A stretch of DNA of 64,000 nucleotides from Dysidea avara (lineage: Eukaryota; Porifera; Demospongiae; Dictyoceratida; Dysideidae): assembly GCF_963678975.1 (NCBI RefSeq), contig NC_089278.1, forward strand, positions 14,489,959 to 14,553,958, in the 5' to 3' direction. Position 1 is the stretch's first letter; every line of letters starts with the position of its first letter. Both the position numbers and the translations under genes were made by a program. Below, one piece after another: positions 1-36,892 of the stretch. A model generated the notes under the pieces. It was not told the origin of the DNA, did no database searches, and saw only the letters and a program-made list of their open reading frames with translations.

Positions 1-22
1 ATTAATGGAGTGGATGTCATGG

Positions 23-27
<5 letters not shown>

Positions 28-62
<35 letters not shown>
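28..62. repeat. GT microsatellite
   Basis: An uninterrupted GT dinucleotide run at the left edge, about 270 bases upstream of the ARFGAP start codon. The rest of 1-331 shows no coding signal that I can support and is presumably the 5' flank or 5' UTR of the ARFGAP gene. Confidence 0.9.
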
Positions 63-64
<2 letters not shown>

Positions 65-331
65 TGTAGTAGTAGCAGTGTGCGAGGTAGAGTGTGTTTA
101 CTGAAGTGCATAGTCTGTTGCACATGTTAAAGTCACACTTTAATTATATATTACTTATCTACTTTTGTATTTATAGTCTATACCACTTTTACATTAATGA
201 ACATATGCTTACCACTTGAAGGGCCACCGACTCAACTTGGTAGTTTTGATTGTGGTATTTTCATTGTTTATTCTAATTAACGGCACGAATTTATTTATTT
301 GGAGTTGGATTGCCACAAAGTCCATGTCGCA

Positions 332-21573
<21,242 letters not shown>

Positions 21574-23343
21574 CATCAACCCATGATTTGCTCTAGGTAG
21601 CATGTGACTTCCACTTTGTTTATATTATGTAATGAAATTTCTTTATTTGATAATAATTGTAATTATACTGTACGTATTTCAGTTAGTATTTCAGTTAATT
21701 ATACACTTGTAAAGATATGTAGGGTATATTTTGATGAGGAACTAATAATAAATGTACAAATTTCAGGTGCAGACTTAACTAAATGGTTTGGTTTACACAT
21801 TGACTACTACTGTGTTCTGCAGTGAATGGATAGTTAACTGTACCTCTGTTGTTGGGTTAAAACCCGAAAAAAATTGTATATGGTGGAATCACTGTTTTTT
21901 TTTGTGGTTTAAAATCGTTTCTTTAAAATAGTATCCTTGATGTCTATCATTAAATTGGCTTATATTTATTTGGGTCGATCCTTTAAAAGGTGGTCCCTTA
22001 AGGAAGCTGTCAGGTACAAATTTGCAAGTGTGTTTGCTATTTGTTGTGAGAACACAGTGTTAACAGATAACAGCTTACCACTGACCAATCTCACTCAACA
22101 CATTTAATGTGTTGATGCTGTTGATAGTATTGTAGTACCTTACTTGGTGAAGTGCTAAACTGTGTTGGGAAGGGCCTCTGTTTCATTTATGGTGCTATAT
22201 AATTATGTGATTACTAGGTATCCTGGCAATAGGTTAGATCACATGTTAGACCATGGCCATGTATATCAACATGACACCTTGAAGGTATTTATCACTAGCC
22301 TATCAAGATATTCATGTGTCCATGGTCCTAATATACATTACTACTATTGGATTACTGTGGTCAGTCAGTTTTGTTATCGACCACACCTTACAACACTGTG
22401 GAATAATAGTATCTGTTGTACCACTGAAGCCACAAGTCATGAAAACATTTGTACTCTTAGTAAACAAAGTGTACAAGCATTGTGATTGGATTATTGAACA
22501 CATTTGGGTTTTCCTTTTTATGAATAGTGAAAATGTTTTGTGACCGCCTTATTGTGTTACTCCACACACTTGTGGGTGTTACTGGGTGGCAACTTTTAAT
22601 CAATAAGTATAAGTTACTAAAGTATAAGCAATTTTTACCTTGTGATCAGTGTACCATTTTTGTATGGCTTGTATAATGACCTTCCTTAATGGTCACTTTG
22701 ACTACCGGCTGTATGCATCAGTGATCACCAGAGTGATCGCTTGTTTCTCTTGTGTAGACCAATTGTACTGTTAATGGTCGATTGATGGTGCATGCAGCAG
22801 CTAGTGTATCACTAATACACTAACTTATTAGTACTTTACTAATTTCATGCTAACTGACTGTTATACTGTCTAAGATGTGTTGACACTACCACATTGGATG
22901 TCACTACTATTGTTGTGTACTTGTATGTGTGTGTGGGGTGATGTATTGACTTAGTGGAACTACATAAGCAGATAGCGTAATACGATGCAAAGTGAGTTTA
23001 TTTATAATTGTAATTTGTTGTTATAGCCGGGCCTGTTGTACATTTTATATTTCCTGGACCAGGTTGATAGAAATGTACTTAACACTAGATACTTCTTAAC
23101 ATATCTCCTTGTATGGGGTACCACCTAAGATCATGCAACTCACATGATACATCAGCGCAATCATGTGATATATAGCATTGCTTTAATGTCATGTAGTAGA
23201 TTGTAATATATACATGTTTGTTTTGTTGACCATTTTGTTATACATGTTGTGTTACTGTTTTGAATATCATTTTTATGTGATTTTTTATACAGTCAACCTG
23301 TACGACGTAAATACAAGTACATGTAGAATGGTAACAATATATT
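21574..23343. other. ARFGAP 3' UTR and convergent intergenic region
   Basis: AATAAA at 21747-21752 is a plausible polyadenylation signal about 175 bases after the ARFGAP stop. The rest, up to the stop of the oppositely oriented four-jointed-like gene, contains no gene or clear repeat that I can support. Confidence 0.5.
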
Positions 23344-24330
23344 TTAACTGCTCTTGGAGCAGCTGTGGATAGTGTTCAGTGTAAACGTTAGCCGATTTTC
23401 CAATTCATCAACAATACTGTCTCTAATCATGGGGATATACCTACAAGAAGTGGGATCATGTTCTACTAGTCTCTTGTGTAGCACTTCTCCACCAAGATCC
23501 AGCAACTGTTCAATGGCATGTAATACAGTTCCATCAACAATGCAAATTTTAGTAATGTAAGATTTCTGAAGATGTTGATGGTTTTCACTCTCAGAAGCCA
23601 GCTTGTAGCCCAGCCAGAAGCCAGATTCATTGTCAATAAAGACTATAGTCCCTTGAGAGGTTTCATATAAGTTGTGTACTGGTAATTTAATCACTCTGGG
23701 ATTCCACTGAAGATTAGATAGTGCGTTCATTACTCTATCAGAGTTAGCTGTGATGTAGTCGAACACTATTAGATTGGTCCATTGTATCAACTGGTGAATT
23801 GTTCTTTCTGGTAAATACTTTAGTGATATGTTTGTTGGCAGCAGGACTTCATTTTTGATTTGCAGTTGAGGTGGTATATAAGTTGGTAAGAGATTTTCCA
23901 AATACTCTGTGAACACAACTACCATTCCATGCCTTAGCCCTGCCTTATTGGCATCCTGCACTACAGCCCTCCACTGGGCACTGCCATAATCTACCTTGAC
24001 TATTATAGCTGGGGGCACATTGTAGATATTTAACAGTCTTGAGAGATGAAAGGAATATAGTTCTGATTGTAATTGCTGGTAGTTTACTCTATGCTTGCAA
24101 CATACCTTAGTACCATCTTCTAATATTATCATTCTCTTCTCATAGTCACTGCAACCTTCAGTGATTGCCACAATTCTTAGCTTGTGTGCCCTCTCAATAA
24201 AGTCTCTGTCTGTCTCTGTTGTAAACACTTGTGGAATGGACTTCACCTGGTCTTGGTCCCAAGTCACTCCCTGGTGTGTTCTCTGGCACAACACACTTCC
24301 AACAATACAAGCAAGAACTAGTCCCCTCAT
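23344..24330 (-). CDS. FJX1-like: Four-jointed-like (FJX1) Golgi kinase, intronless
   Basis: 328 residues in one exon. Residues 1-16 (MRGLVLACIVGSVLCQ) look like a signal peptide or short signal anchor. Family signatures follow: VCCKHRVNYQQLQSELYSFH (about 76-95), QWRAVV (119-124), LIVFDYITANSDRVMNALSN (187-206), LQWNPRV (207-213) and IVFIDNESGFWLGYKL (229-244). In Drosophila Four-jointed an Asp-Asn-Glu triplet is needed for kinase activity; it is kept here at 233-235. Known members are secretory-pathway kinases of the FAM20 group that phosphorylate Ser/Thr in cadherin repeats of Fat and Dachsous and so tune planar polarity signalling. Vertebrate FJX1 is also intronless. The protein is shorter than human FJX1 (over 400 residues), mainly at the N-terminus. 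Substrates here are inferred from the family only. Confidence 0.88.
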   Translation of the reverse strand: MRGLVLACIVGSVLCQRTHQGVTWDQDQVKSIPQVFTTETDRDFIERAHKLRIVAITEGCSDYEKRMIILEDGTKVCCKHRVNYQQLQSELYSFHLSRLLNIYNVPPAIIVKVDYGSAQWRAVVQDANKAGLRHGMVVVFTEYLENLLPTYIPPQLQIKNEVLLPTNISLKYLPERTIHQLIQWTNLIVFDYITANSDRVMNALSNLQWNPRVIKLPVHNLYETSQGTIVFIDNESGFWLGYKLASESENHQHLQKSYITKICIVDGTVLHAIEQLLDLGGEVLHKRLVEHDPTSCRYIPMIRDSIVDELENRLTFTLNTIHSCSKSS

Positions 24331-25924
24331 GTTATCTAGCTACTCATCTCCACCAACTCAAGCTCAACACAACACTAGCACACTAAACAGACTGAAGACT
24401 AGACTGAGGTGTCAACTATTTATATGCTCTGATTTGTCACAGTTCAATGACATTCAAAGAAATTAGCAGGTAATTGTATGACTTCGTCATGTTCATTACA
24501 ATATGGCTTCCAGCACAGTTTAAAAAAATCATCAGTTGGTGTGTGGCAACTGAACTAGTGGTAGTGTGTTTTGAACCAGCACAGACCAAGCCCAGGTGAT
24601 TATTAGGTTGATTTGTACCTGTGTGAACATAAGAACAATACAGCCCATAGAAATAAGTTGGCTTCATGACTCAGTGGTGCTGGTCACAATATGGCAACAT
24701 GTTTTGGGTGGTAGTTGACTTTTAAACATGCATACCTTAAGCTTTTTTGTTAGAAATTCCCTCATTTGACCTGGCAACTATAACACACTACAGTATTATT
24801 TACAAGGATGTCAGCCTCTGAAATCCATTTTCAAATTTACTAATACACCCTCCACAATCTTTATTACCACAGATATAGAGGGTGCTATAGGCTGTGTATG
24901 ACTTTGTGTCAACACTGTATCATTGTCCTGATGTACAGCTAGCTGCACATTTACTAATCGAGCTATGAAAATTCTCAATACTAGAGATGTCGTAGATCAG
25001 AAAGGACAGCTAATGTAGAGACTACTCAATGATTTAGTGAGCTAGCTAGCTCCTTCATTTTGTCACAAACACCAAGCTACATCCATATTACACAGGTCAT
25101 GAACTGTTAACTCCCGTATTCATACCATGGTGTACACAATCACAAGTAATGTATGCAATATTTTTTCCATGGTTGATATAATATTATCTTGTACATAACA
25201 TTTAATTGACATAGCTACATGTGATGGGACTTAATATTAATTTAACAAGTAGTTTAATTTTTATGGTGAAAGTTTACGTACTCAAAATTCATAGATCCAC
25301 TCTCGAAGACCTACATCAAAAGATGGTTTGTTTTTCTAGCTACTTTGAAGGGTACACAACAACAAAATTGGAATGTGGTTGTATTTCAATACCTGATATC
25401 ACATGGGGGCTTGACACCTAGGCTAATATCAAGTTACGATGGGTGACTACTTTCTGTAGTAGTGGAGTAGTCAGTGACGCCTTGTTCTAGTTAAACATGG
25501 TGGTGTCAACCTCATGGATGCACAAAATGTAGAGCTACAAATACACTTGTAGCTACACACTTCACACCTAACTACCACATGTAGGACAAAGATTATGATT
25601 TATATTAAATTTGTAGATCAGAGCCAAGAGAAGTAGTACTTGTGCCCACAAACAGCCAGGCCCAGCTGAGCATGAGACTGCCAGTGAACAATTATGCTAT
25701 CTAGGCACATTACCTTTTTGTTTTCTACCTATCATAATAAGTATCACAAACTTTTCGTTTAAAAAAGCTATTATCAAATTTCATACAGACTAAGTGAAAA
25801 GGGATACATCAATAACACTAATCTTATAGTCTGTTGCTATATTCATGTTAATGTATAAAATAACACTACAACCATAAACACTATCAAGTTAGTCAAGTCT
25901 ACCAATGCAAATGCAAGTAGAAGG
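24331..25924. other. Intergenic region, no recognised gene
   Basis: Lies between the four-jointed-like start and the FBXW2-like stop, both on the minus strand, so it should hold the promoter of the first and the 3' UTR of the second. I see no coding similarity, RNA gene or clear repeat. Confidence 0.5.
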
Positions 25925-27514
25925 CTAAGGCACAAGATTCCAAATGGCAAAAGAATTTCCTCCATCATATAATGCAGCAAATAATGGAATGACACGGTCC
26001 ACTGGGGTATCATAGTCTAATAAACCACTAAGCCACGAGCGCTGAAGTGGAGTAGTAATGAAGTTATACAATCGTTGCTGGCTGCTAGCACTGGCTGGCT
26101 CCAATGCAGGAAACACTTTGACAACTTCACCAGTACCAGTCCCTACCAAGATGGGTTGTAGTGACATCAACATCTTCACTTCGATCATCAGTGAGAACAT
26201 GTCTCCTATCCCAACTAACATGAGATTGTTATAGCCACCTGAAATTGTAAGGTGTCTGCAGACTCCATCATCCATACTCCACCAGTAGAACTCGGAGCCA
26301 CAAGTAAATCCTATCAATTTCTTATCTGGGGAGAGGCAGAATTTGTAGCAGTCAAAGATGTATGGGAGTACATCAGGACATGTGGTAGGCTTTAAACAAC
26401 ATAGCAGTTTAGGATCAAGTTCAACTGCTGAAGTTGTTTGAGTGTCAACCTCATATATGAACAACTGAAAGTCTTGTTGCAGTTGTAACACCACATGGTG
26501 TTTAGTGCAGGAGGAAGGAGCAGATGAATGATCACCACCGCCAATCACAGCACTATTAATCAGAGTGTTACTGCCAGGATTAGCATGACAAACAAATTTG
26601 CCAGGTTTCACCGAGTGCTGTAGTCCAAGCTCTGCGTCTATGGAAGTAGTGACCATCATAATTATACAGTAACTGTCTCCATCAGGAGGTGTAGTGATTT
26701 TGTGTGTGTCAAATATTGCTAGTGTTGGACAACTGTCACAGGCTCTACCGTAAGAAGAAAACCACTGCTTGCTGATGCCATGTTCTTTGGTATTTATTTT
26801 GAAAATCTCTTCACCACTTTCCCAAGAAAAACAACGCCAGTTGCCAGATATGGAACTTGAGAACAGAAACGAATCTGTTACAACAAAATCAGTTGTGTAG
26901 TCTGTACTGAGAGTAGCTGACAATTGTCCAGCTAATGACATGTTGTACTTGCGGAAGAAATCTTGTGACTGTTTCACTGAGTATGACATCACTAGCGAAC
27001 CACTTGCTGTTGACTGTATGTTCTTAGCACTAGACAACTCTGGCCGTTCTGGATTGAACTCTGCAATGGATGGAAATAAGAGCTTTGTCTGCCTGTTTTT
27101 GAAAAGATGAAACTTTCTCATGACGCTTAAAAACAACTGGTAAGGTGGAAGCTCTTGTATAAATAATTCTTTTGGTGACCTCTTAAAATACTGTGTTAAC
27201 ACCTGTGTCCATAGCATATCATTTTCGGTGACAAGAGACCGCCACTTGCGGCTAACTCCAGCACAACACACCAGTGATCGGTAATCCATGAGGTGCAAAA
27301 TCTTGTTAACAGCTTTAGAAGGGAGCAATCTCAGGAAATCTTTAGTTGTGACATTCTTCAGTTTATGATTGACAGTGGTGAGTACCTCAGGGGAAGACTT
27401 GTTGTGCATGAGAAACAGAATTTGTAACTTCTGCTCTGTGGTCAGCTTGGCAAACCCATTCTTGAGGTCATCAAACCATCTCAGAAATCCTCCGGGTATC
27501 TGATCCAAGTCCAT
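25925..27514 (-). CDS. FBXW2-like: FBXW2-like F-box protein
   Basis: 529 residues from the Met at 27514. The N-terminus (FLRWFDDLKNGFAKL at 10-24, then LKNVTTKDFLRLLPSK at 52-67) aligns with the start of vertebrate FBXW2 (ETWLDNISVTFLSL, KRDFLKLLP). The F-box is about residues 60-105 (LLPSKAVNKILHLMDY, VSRKWRSLV). The C-terminal half follows FBXW2: GFTCGSEFYWWSMDDG, LMLVGIGDMFSLMIE, SWLSGLLDYDTPVDRV, and the end SFAIWNLVP. F-box proteins recruit substrates to SCF ubiquitin ligases through SKP1. The beta-propeller repeats are degenerate: I see no canonical GH...WD repeat. The frame is open upstream to 27580, but TTCTATGGTCACAG ending at 27517 looks like a splice acceptor directly before the ATG, so a 5' UTR intron is likely. 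Human FBXW2 is about 454 residues; the excess lies in the middle. Confidence 0.85.
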   Translation of the reverse strand: MDLDQIPGGFLRWFDDLKNGFAKLTTEQKLQILFLMHNKSSPEVLTTVNHKLKNVTTKDFLRLLPSKAVNKILHLMDYRSLVCCAGVSRKWRSLVTENDMLWTQVLTQYFKRSPKELFIQELPPYQLFLSVMRKFHLFKNRQTKLLFPSIAEFNPERPELSSAKNIQSTASGSLVMSYSVKQSQDFFRKYNMSLAGQLSATLSTDYTTDFVVTDSFLFSSSISGNWRCFSWESGEEIFKINTKEHGISKQWFSSYGRACDSCPTLAIFDTHKITTPPDGDSYCIIMMVTTSIDAELGLQHSVKPGKFVCHANPGSNTLINSAVIGGGDHSSAPSSCTKHHVVLQLQQDFQLFIYEVDTQTTSAVELDPKLLCCLKPTTCPDVLPYIFDCYKFCLSPDKKLIGFTCGSEFYWWSMDDGVCRHLTISGGYNNLMLVGIGDMFSLMIEVKMLMSLQPILVGTGTGEVVKVFPALEPASASSQQRLYNFITTPLQRSWLSGLLDYDTPVDRVIPLFAALYDGGNSFAIWNLVP

Positions 27515-27753
27515 CTCTGTGACCATAGAATAACAAACAATGCATAAGACATGACAAGATTGTAAGGCTAATACTCTCAAGGCAGCCTACCCTAACAGCC
27601 TACTATTTAACTAACAACAGTATTTACTTAAACAACAATGTATCACCAGCAAACAATTAGTATGCTCAGTAAACTAATCATTGTGCAGGACAAATAATAA
27701 AATAATCAAATATAAAGTCAACAAATAATACACTGTCAAAAACTTCTAAGTAT

Positions 27754-31283
<3,530 letters not shown>

Positions 31284-31386
31284 GACACAAACCTCTTCGT
31301 GGAAAAAGGCTTCTATAGGTTGAAGTTTGGCTAAGAACGTAAGAAGGTGCAACACGCAACACGTCTGAAGGGCTGAGCGGCGCGGG

Positions 31387-33236
31387 CCAATTTTTTTTTT
31401 GGGCCCACTTCTGACTTAGAAAATTTTTCTCGTTTGGTGAACTTACCGTTTTTGTTTGTTTTACGTAAAGTCACATTACTCAGGGGGTTGGTGAATCTCG
31501 GGGACAAAACCCTCGAATCAACCCAGCTGGGTTCCTCGGGGTTCTTCTTCTCAAGTGATGTGGCGAAGTCAAGGAGCGAATTATACAGGCAGCTAGTCTT
31601 ACTACAGTAGGTGAAGATTTCCTTTGCCATCTTACAAACACACGAGATGACTGAAACAGATTCCCCATGGGCTCAACGGAACTTGCTGGGAGTGGAGGAA
31701 ATGAAGGCTATAAGAACATGAAATAGTGAACACTGAATATATGTATGATAGTGTAAACTGCAATTGTTGGTTAGTTGGATTTCCTGAGACTACATGAGTA
31801 GCCATCTTCATTTGATATGCCAGTATGTCAGTCATTTACATTTTGTGAATTTACCGTTTTTGTTTGTTTTACGGAGGTCACATTGTGCAGGCATAGATTA
31901 TATATTCCCCACCTAAGGAATATATAATCTATGGCTTGGCATTTTCTAATCCTTTTAGTGTGCACATGCAGTACTAGTTTCAGTAGTAGGTGTTCTAGAA
32001 GCAGTTCCGTTGGGAGCTATAACATATACCATTATTCTATTGTAATCCAATACTATAGTGCTGCTGTGGTGAAGCTTTATGTTTAGGCCAAGAGTTGTAA
32101 GACCACTTCAATATAGTGACCTTGTCAAGTATATAGGTTCTAAACACAACTGAGATGTACTTCATGACCTCATTTATAACACCACCTCAATATACAGTAG
32201 TGACCGTGTCAAGTATATAGGTCCCAATTGGTTGGTCCGTTGTTGGTACATGAAAACTCATGTACTGTATTAATGACCACTCCTATGATATGTTTATTGT
32301 GGCAGCTAGTAGTGCTATTTGGGAAGGCTATGATAAAAGAATTTTTTGTGGGTGTTTTCAACTATACTATAAGCTAACAAAGCCATTGTCTAGCGAATCG
32401 TTTTATGCCGCATATCGATACTGTTGCAACTGAAAATAAAGGTGATATGTGGGAACCGCTTGTGAGGTCATGTGATGTTGTCACAGGTGTTGACTGTGGT
32501 ATTTCATAATGAGATGAATTGTACGGCACTATCACCAGATGACAACTTCAGGGACACTGGTATGATAAGTTGTGTCGTTTTTTCACACAATCATTTGTGC
32601 CACTCCGTTGTTAGGCATGGTTAACATTACTGTGGACACCTCAACTAGTCCAACACGAAATGTAGCTACCCTGATTTATGTGACATGTTGCCATAGTGAT
32701 GGCTGTTGCAACACAAGGTTTGCATGACAACAGCATACTACTGTATCACATTTCCGCCATCATAACAGGCCTACCAAATAAGCATAATTGAAACCTTACT
32801 ACAGAGCTCAGTGGGAGTGGTAGCACGGACCATAAAGGTGGGTTTGGTGATGTGTTGTTACCATCTTGATGTGTGTTGAGAGAGCCATGTACTTCTCCAG
32901 CCTCAGAATGGCTGTGTTGCCAAGGGGATAAGGGAAGCATTTATTGACTATAACAAAGTGTCCACCCACATGATCAAAGCTGCTGCAGGATAGGTGAGCA
33001 CCAACCACATTCACACAACTATTATTGTTGCCATGGTTACACAAAGGAGCATCATCACACAAACTACAGAGTTCTACTTCATCAGTGAAGAAAACTAATG
33101 ACACCATGGCATTGGTGGCATGTACAAGTGAGCAGATGCTACAGTATGTAACCAGTCATGTCCATTTAACTGTCTGTCTTTCCATCCATCACAGGACAAA
33201 CCTATACTGAGTCTACTGACATTCAAGAAACACCTC
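31387..33236 (-). repeat. Long inverted repeat, left arm
   Basis: Pairs with 34130-36132. Checked stretches (for example 31620-31835 against 35690-35905) are identical when reversed; differences elsewhere are mostly single bases and a few indels. Read on the minus strand, it contains 18 bases absent from the right arm (in the segment reading SLLDFATSLEKK) and lacks a stretch of about 125 bases present there. The outer edge lies about 100 bases upstream of the TXNDC17 start codon. No known protein is recognised in it. Confidence 0.9.
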
Positions 33237-34129
33237 AGATCATTATTTAACACAATATTTAAATTTGAGTCAGTGTACAATACATAATATTATATTGTAA
33301 GAAATGAAACATGCAACACAAACACCTGGATTACTTGTGCATGTCATCATTGGGATTAAATAATCTGTCCTGTACAAGATACATAAAGGTTCACTATCCG
33401 TCATCATCCTTATGAACATATCAGTCACCTTAAGTTCATTATTCCACCAGTCTGTAACAGAATTTCATAGCTGGGAACTTCAATTCTCTGTTGGAAACAA
33501 GTGATAGTAAATAGAAAATTTTGGCTTAGATAGCAAGGAGGGTGCACCATTAATCATCATTATCAAGCCGATTAACAAACCAATCTGATATGGTAGTATA
33601 TACGTATATAGGCCCTTTCTCTAACAATTTGTTCTTCGGATTCATTATAAAGTGACTGTGTGGTAGTTTAATGGGAATGCCACTTCGAGTAAACTGTAAA
33701 TTTTGAATGTGGAAATTTGCATGGAGAACTGCCAATCTGTGAAATTAAATTTTGTAACAGCAATGGCATGCACACATTAGCAGTGACAACTAGGTGTCAT
33801 GAGAACAGGTACAGCTATGTCATACTAGATATGCATATGTAAAAGCCACATACATGTTGTATGTTATCACACTTAATGAACATTGTCAAAATATAATGAC
33901 CGCCACACAGTTGCATTACAAGAACATACCCCACAGTCAGACGATGTACTTTTTGCAAATAAGCAAAAATACACAACAGCAATCTTTTTGTACTGGAACC
34001 AGTACTTTCTAATGATGCCTATAGAGGTATTGATGACGGTGTATTAATACAAATACCCTTACTATCCACTTGAGGATCTTATCTGGTGAGTGTTCTCATA
34101 GATAGTATATGTATATAACTAAGACTTGT
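33237..34129. other. Spacer of the long inverted repeat
   Basis: Single-copy spacer of about 0.9 kb between the arms. I see no gene or repeat signature in it. Confidence 0.6.
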
Positions 34130-36132
34130 GAAGTGTGTTTCCTGAATGTCAGTAGTCAAGGTTAGTCCTGTGATGACAGACAGATAAATGGACAAGACTC
34201 GTTACATACTGTAGCATCTGCTCACTTGTACATGCCACCGGGTTGCCATGGCGTCATTAGTTTTCTTCACTGATGAAGTAGGAACACTTTAAGACGGAAA
34301 CATCACAATTGTAGTTTGTGTGATGCTCCTTTGTGTAGCCATAGAAACAATAATAGTTGTGTGAATGTGGTTGGTGCTCACCTATCCTGCAGCAGCTTTG
34401 ATCGTGTGGGTGGACACTTTGTTATAGTCAATAAATGCTTCCCTTATCCCCTTGGCAACACAGCCATTCTGAGGCTGGAGAAGTACATGGCTCTCACAAC
34501 ACACACCAAGATGGTAACAACACATCACCACACCCACCTTTATGGTCCGTGCTACCACTCCCACTGAGCTCTGTAGTAAGGTTTCAATTATGCTTATTTG
34601 GTAGGCCTGTTATGATGGCGGAAATGTGATACAGTAGTATGCTGTTGTCATGCAAACCTTGTGTTGTAACAGCCATCACTATGGCAACATGTCACATAAA
34701 TCAGGGTAGCTACATTTCGTGTTGGACTAGTTGAGGTGTCCACAGTAATGTTAACCATGCCTAACAACGGAGTGGCACAAACGATTGTGTGAAAAAATGA
34801 CACAACTTATCATACCAGTGTCCCTGAAGTTGTCATCTGGTGATAATGCCGCACAATTCATCTCATTATGAATACCACAGTCAACACCTGTGACAACATC
34901 ACATGACCTCACAAGATAATACACAAGTAATTAACGGTTCCCACATATCACCTTTATTTTGTACCATGCGATTTGTCATAGCAGTTGCAACAGTATCGAT
35001 ATGCGGCATAAAATGATTTGCTAGACAATGGCTTTGTTAGCTTATAGTATAGTTGAAAACACCCACAAAAATTCTTTTATCATAGCCTTCCCAAATAGCA
35101 CTACTAGCTCCCACAATAAACATATCATAGGAGTGGTCATTAATACAGTACATGAGTTTTCATGTACCAACAACGGACCAACCAATTGGGACCTATATAC
35201 TTGACACGGTCACTACTGTATATTGAGGTGGTGTTATAAATGAGGTCATGAAGTACATCTCAGTTGTGTTTAGAACCTATATACTTGACAAGGTCACTAT
35301 ATTGAAGTGGTCTTACAACTCTTGGCCTAAACATAAAGCTTCACCACAGCAGCACTATAGTATTGGATTACAATAGAATAATGGTATATGTTATAGCTCC
35401 CAACGGAACTGCTTCTAGAACACCTACTACTGAAACTAGTACTGCATGTGCACACTAAAAGGATTAGAAAATGCCAAGCCATAGATTATATATTCCTTAG
35501 GTGGGGATATATAATCTATGCCTGCACAATGTGACCTCCGTAAAACAAACAAAAACGGTAAATTCACAAAATGTAAAAATTTTCTAACTCAGAAGTGGGC
35601 CCACAAAAATGAGTACTTCCCTGCCAATTCACCTGAGTAAATGATGCAAACTTAGCTGTGCTTTTTGTGGGGTCACGAAACTGTGCTAAACTGGACACTG
35701 AATGACTGACATACTGGCATATCAAATGAAGATGGCTACTCATGTAGTCTCAGGAAATCCAACTAACCAACAATTGCAGTTTACACTATCATACATATAT
35801 TCAGTGTTCACTATTTCATGTTCTTATAGCCTTCATTTCCTCCACTCCCAGCAAGTTCCGTTGAGCCCATGGGGAATCTGTTTCAGTCATCTCGTGTGTT
35901 TGTAAGATGGCAAAGGAAATCTTCACCTACTGTAGTAAGACTAGCTGCCTGTATAATTCGCTCCTTGAGAAGAAGAACCCCGAGGAACCCAGCTGGGTTG
36001 ATTCGAGGGTTTTGTCCCCGAGATTCACCAACCCCCTGAGTAATGTGACTTTACGTAAAACAAACAAAAACGGTAAGTTCACCAAACGAGAAAAATTTTC
36101 TAAGTCAGAAGTGGGCCCAAAAAAAAAATTGG
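34130..36132 (+). repeat. Long inverted repeat, right arm
   Basis: Mirror of 31387-33236. A block of about 75 bases around GTAAAACAAACAAAAACGG occurs twice in direct orientation (about 35525-35605 and 36040-36122), both times ending near GAAGTGGGCCCA. Both copies can be read as LRKTNKNGKFTK. A 43-base palindrome (TAGATTATATATTCC) sits at 35480-35520. It may be a foldback-type transposon or an inverted segmental duplication; no target duplication could be identified at the outer edges. Confidence 0.9.
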
Positions 36133-36428
36133 CGCGGCGCGGGATTATCAGTGTCACGTGATTTCTCAGTAGGCTCTAATAAAACTTGCATGGCTAGCTA
36201 TTCAGTTGTTTAATGATTGGAACTAGTATTATAATGGCCCATTTAAATGTCAAATCATTTTCCCAGCATGGCAGTAAATGGCAAAACCACTAAAAATGTC
36301 TAAGCTGCCGGATCGGTTTTGCCATATGGTTTTGCACATGATTTTTTTTGAATGCATGCACTGGCAGTTCTGTCCTGAACTTCTGTATAGTACGATTATT
36401 GTTCATCAATCAATTAGTATGCTCAGTA

Positions 36429-36884
36429 CGAGGGGTCCGACACGTATGGAATCTAGCATTAAGCAGGATTCAAATCCTTAAATCTTGGATTCTACATCTC
36501 TAAGGCTGAACTGACGAATCTTTAAATCCTTAAATTTCCTGAAAGTCCGTAAATTTTAGTATTCTATTCCTAAATTCTCCGTTTATTCTTAGTAAAAGAT
36601 CGAGATACTCTAATAGAGCAGTCAACTGCAGCAGTTGAAACTATTCTAATAGAATATTCATAATGTTAAACAGATATTGAAGAAAAACCAAAATATAATT
36701 CAGAATTCTTCAAATTTAGTAGATCTTGCACTGCTATTCTGTAATTAAATACTTTGCATAATTCTAGTGGTTTATTTCAATGTATTTCAAACTATTTGAA
36801 ATACATTAAATCCTAGTCAAAATCCCAAATCCCTGCTAAAATTTTGCAAATATTGAATCTAAGGTCTTCGTGTCGGACCCCTCA
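36429..36884. mobile_element. hAT-like MITE with perfect 8-base target duplication
   Basis: Ends CGAGGGGTCCGACACG and CGTGTCGGACCCCTCA, flanked by GCTCAGTA at 36421-36428 and 36885-36892. The flanking sequence without the insert occurs at 27653-27710, which confirms the borders. The interior is AT-rich with repeated AAATCCT/TAAATC words and no coding capacity. Confidence 0.88.
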
Positions 36885-36892
36885 GCTCAGTA

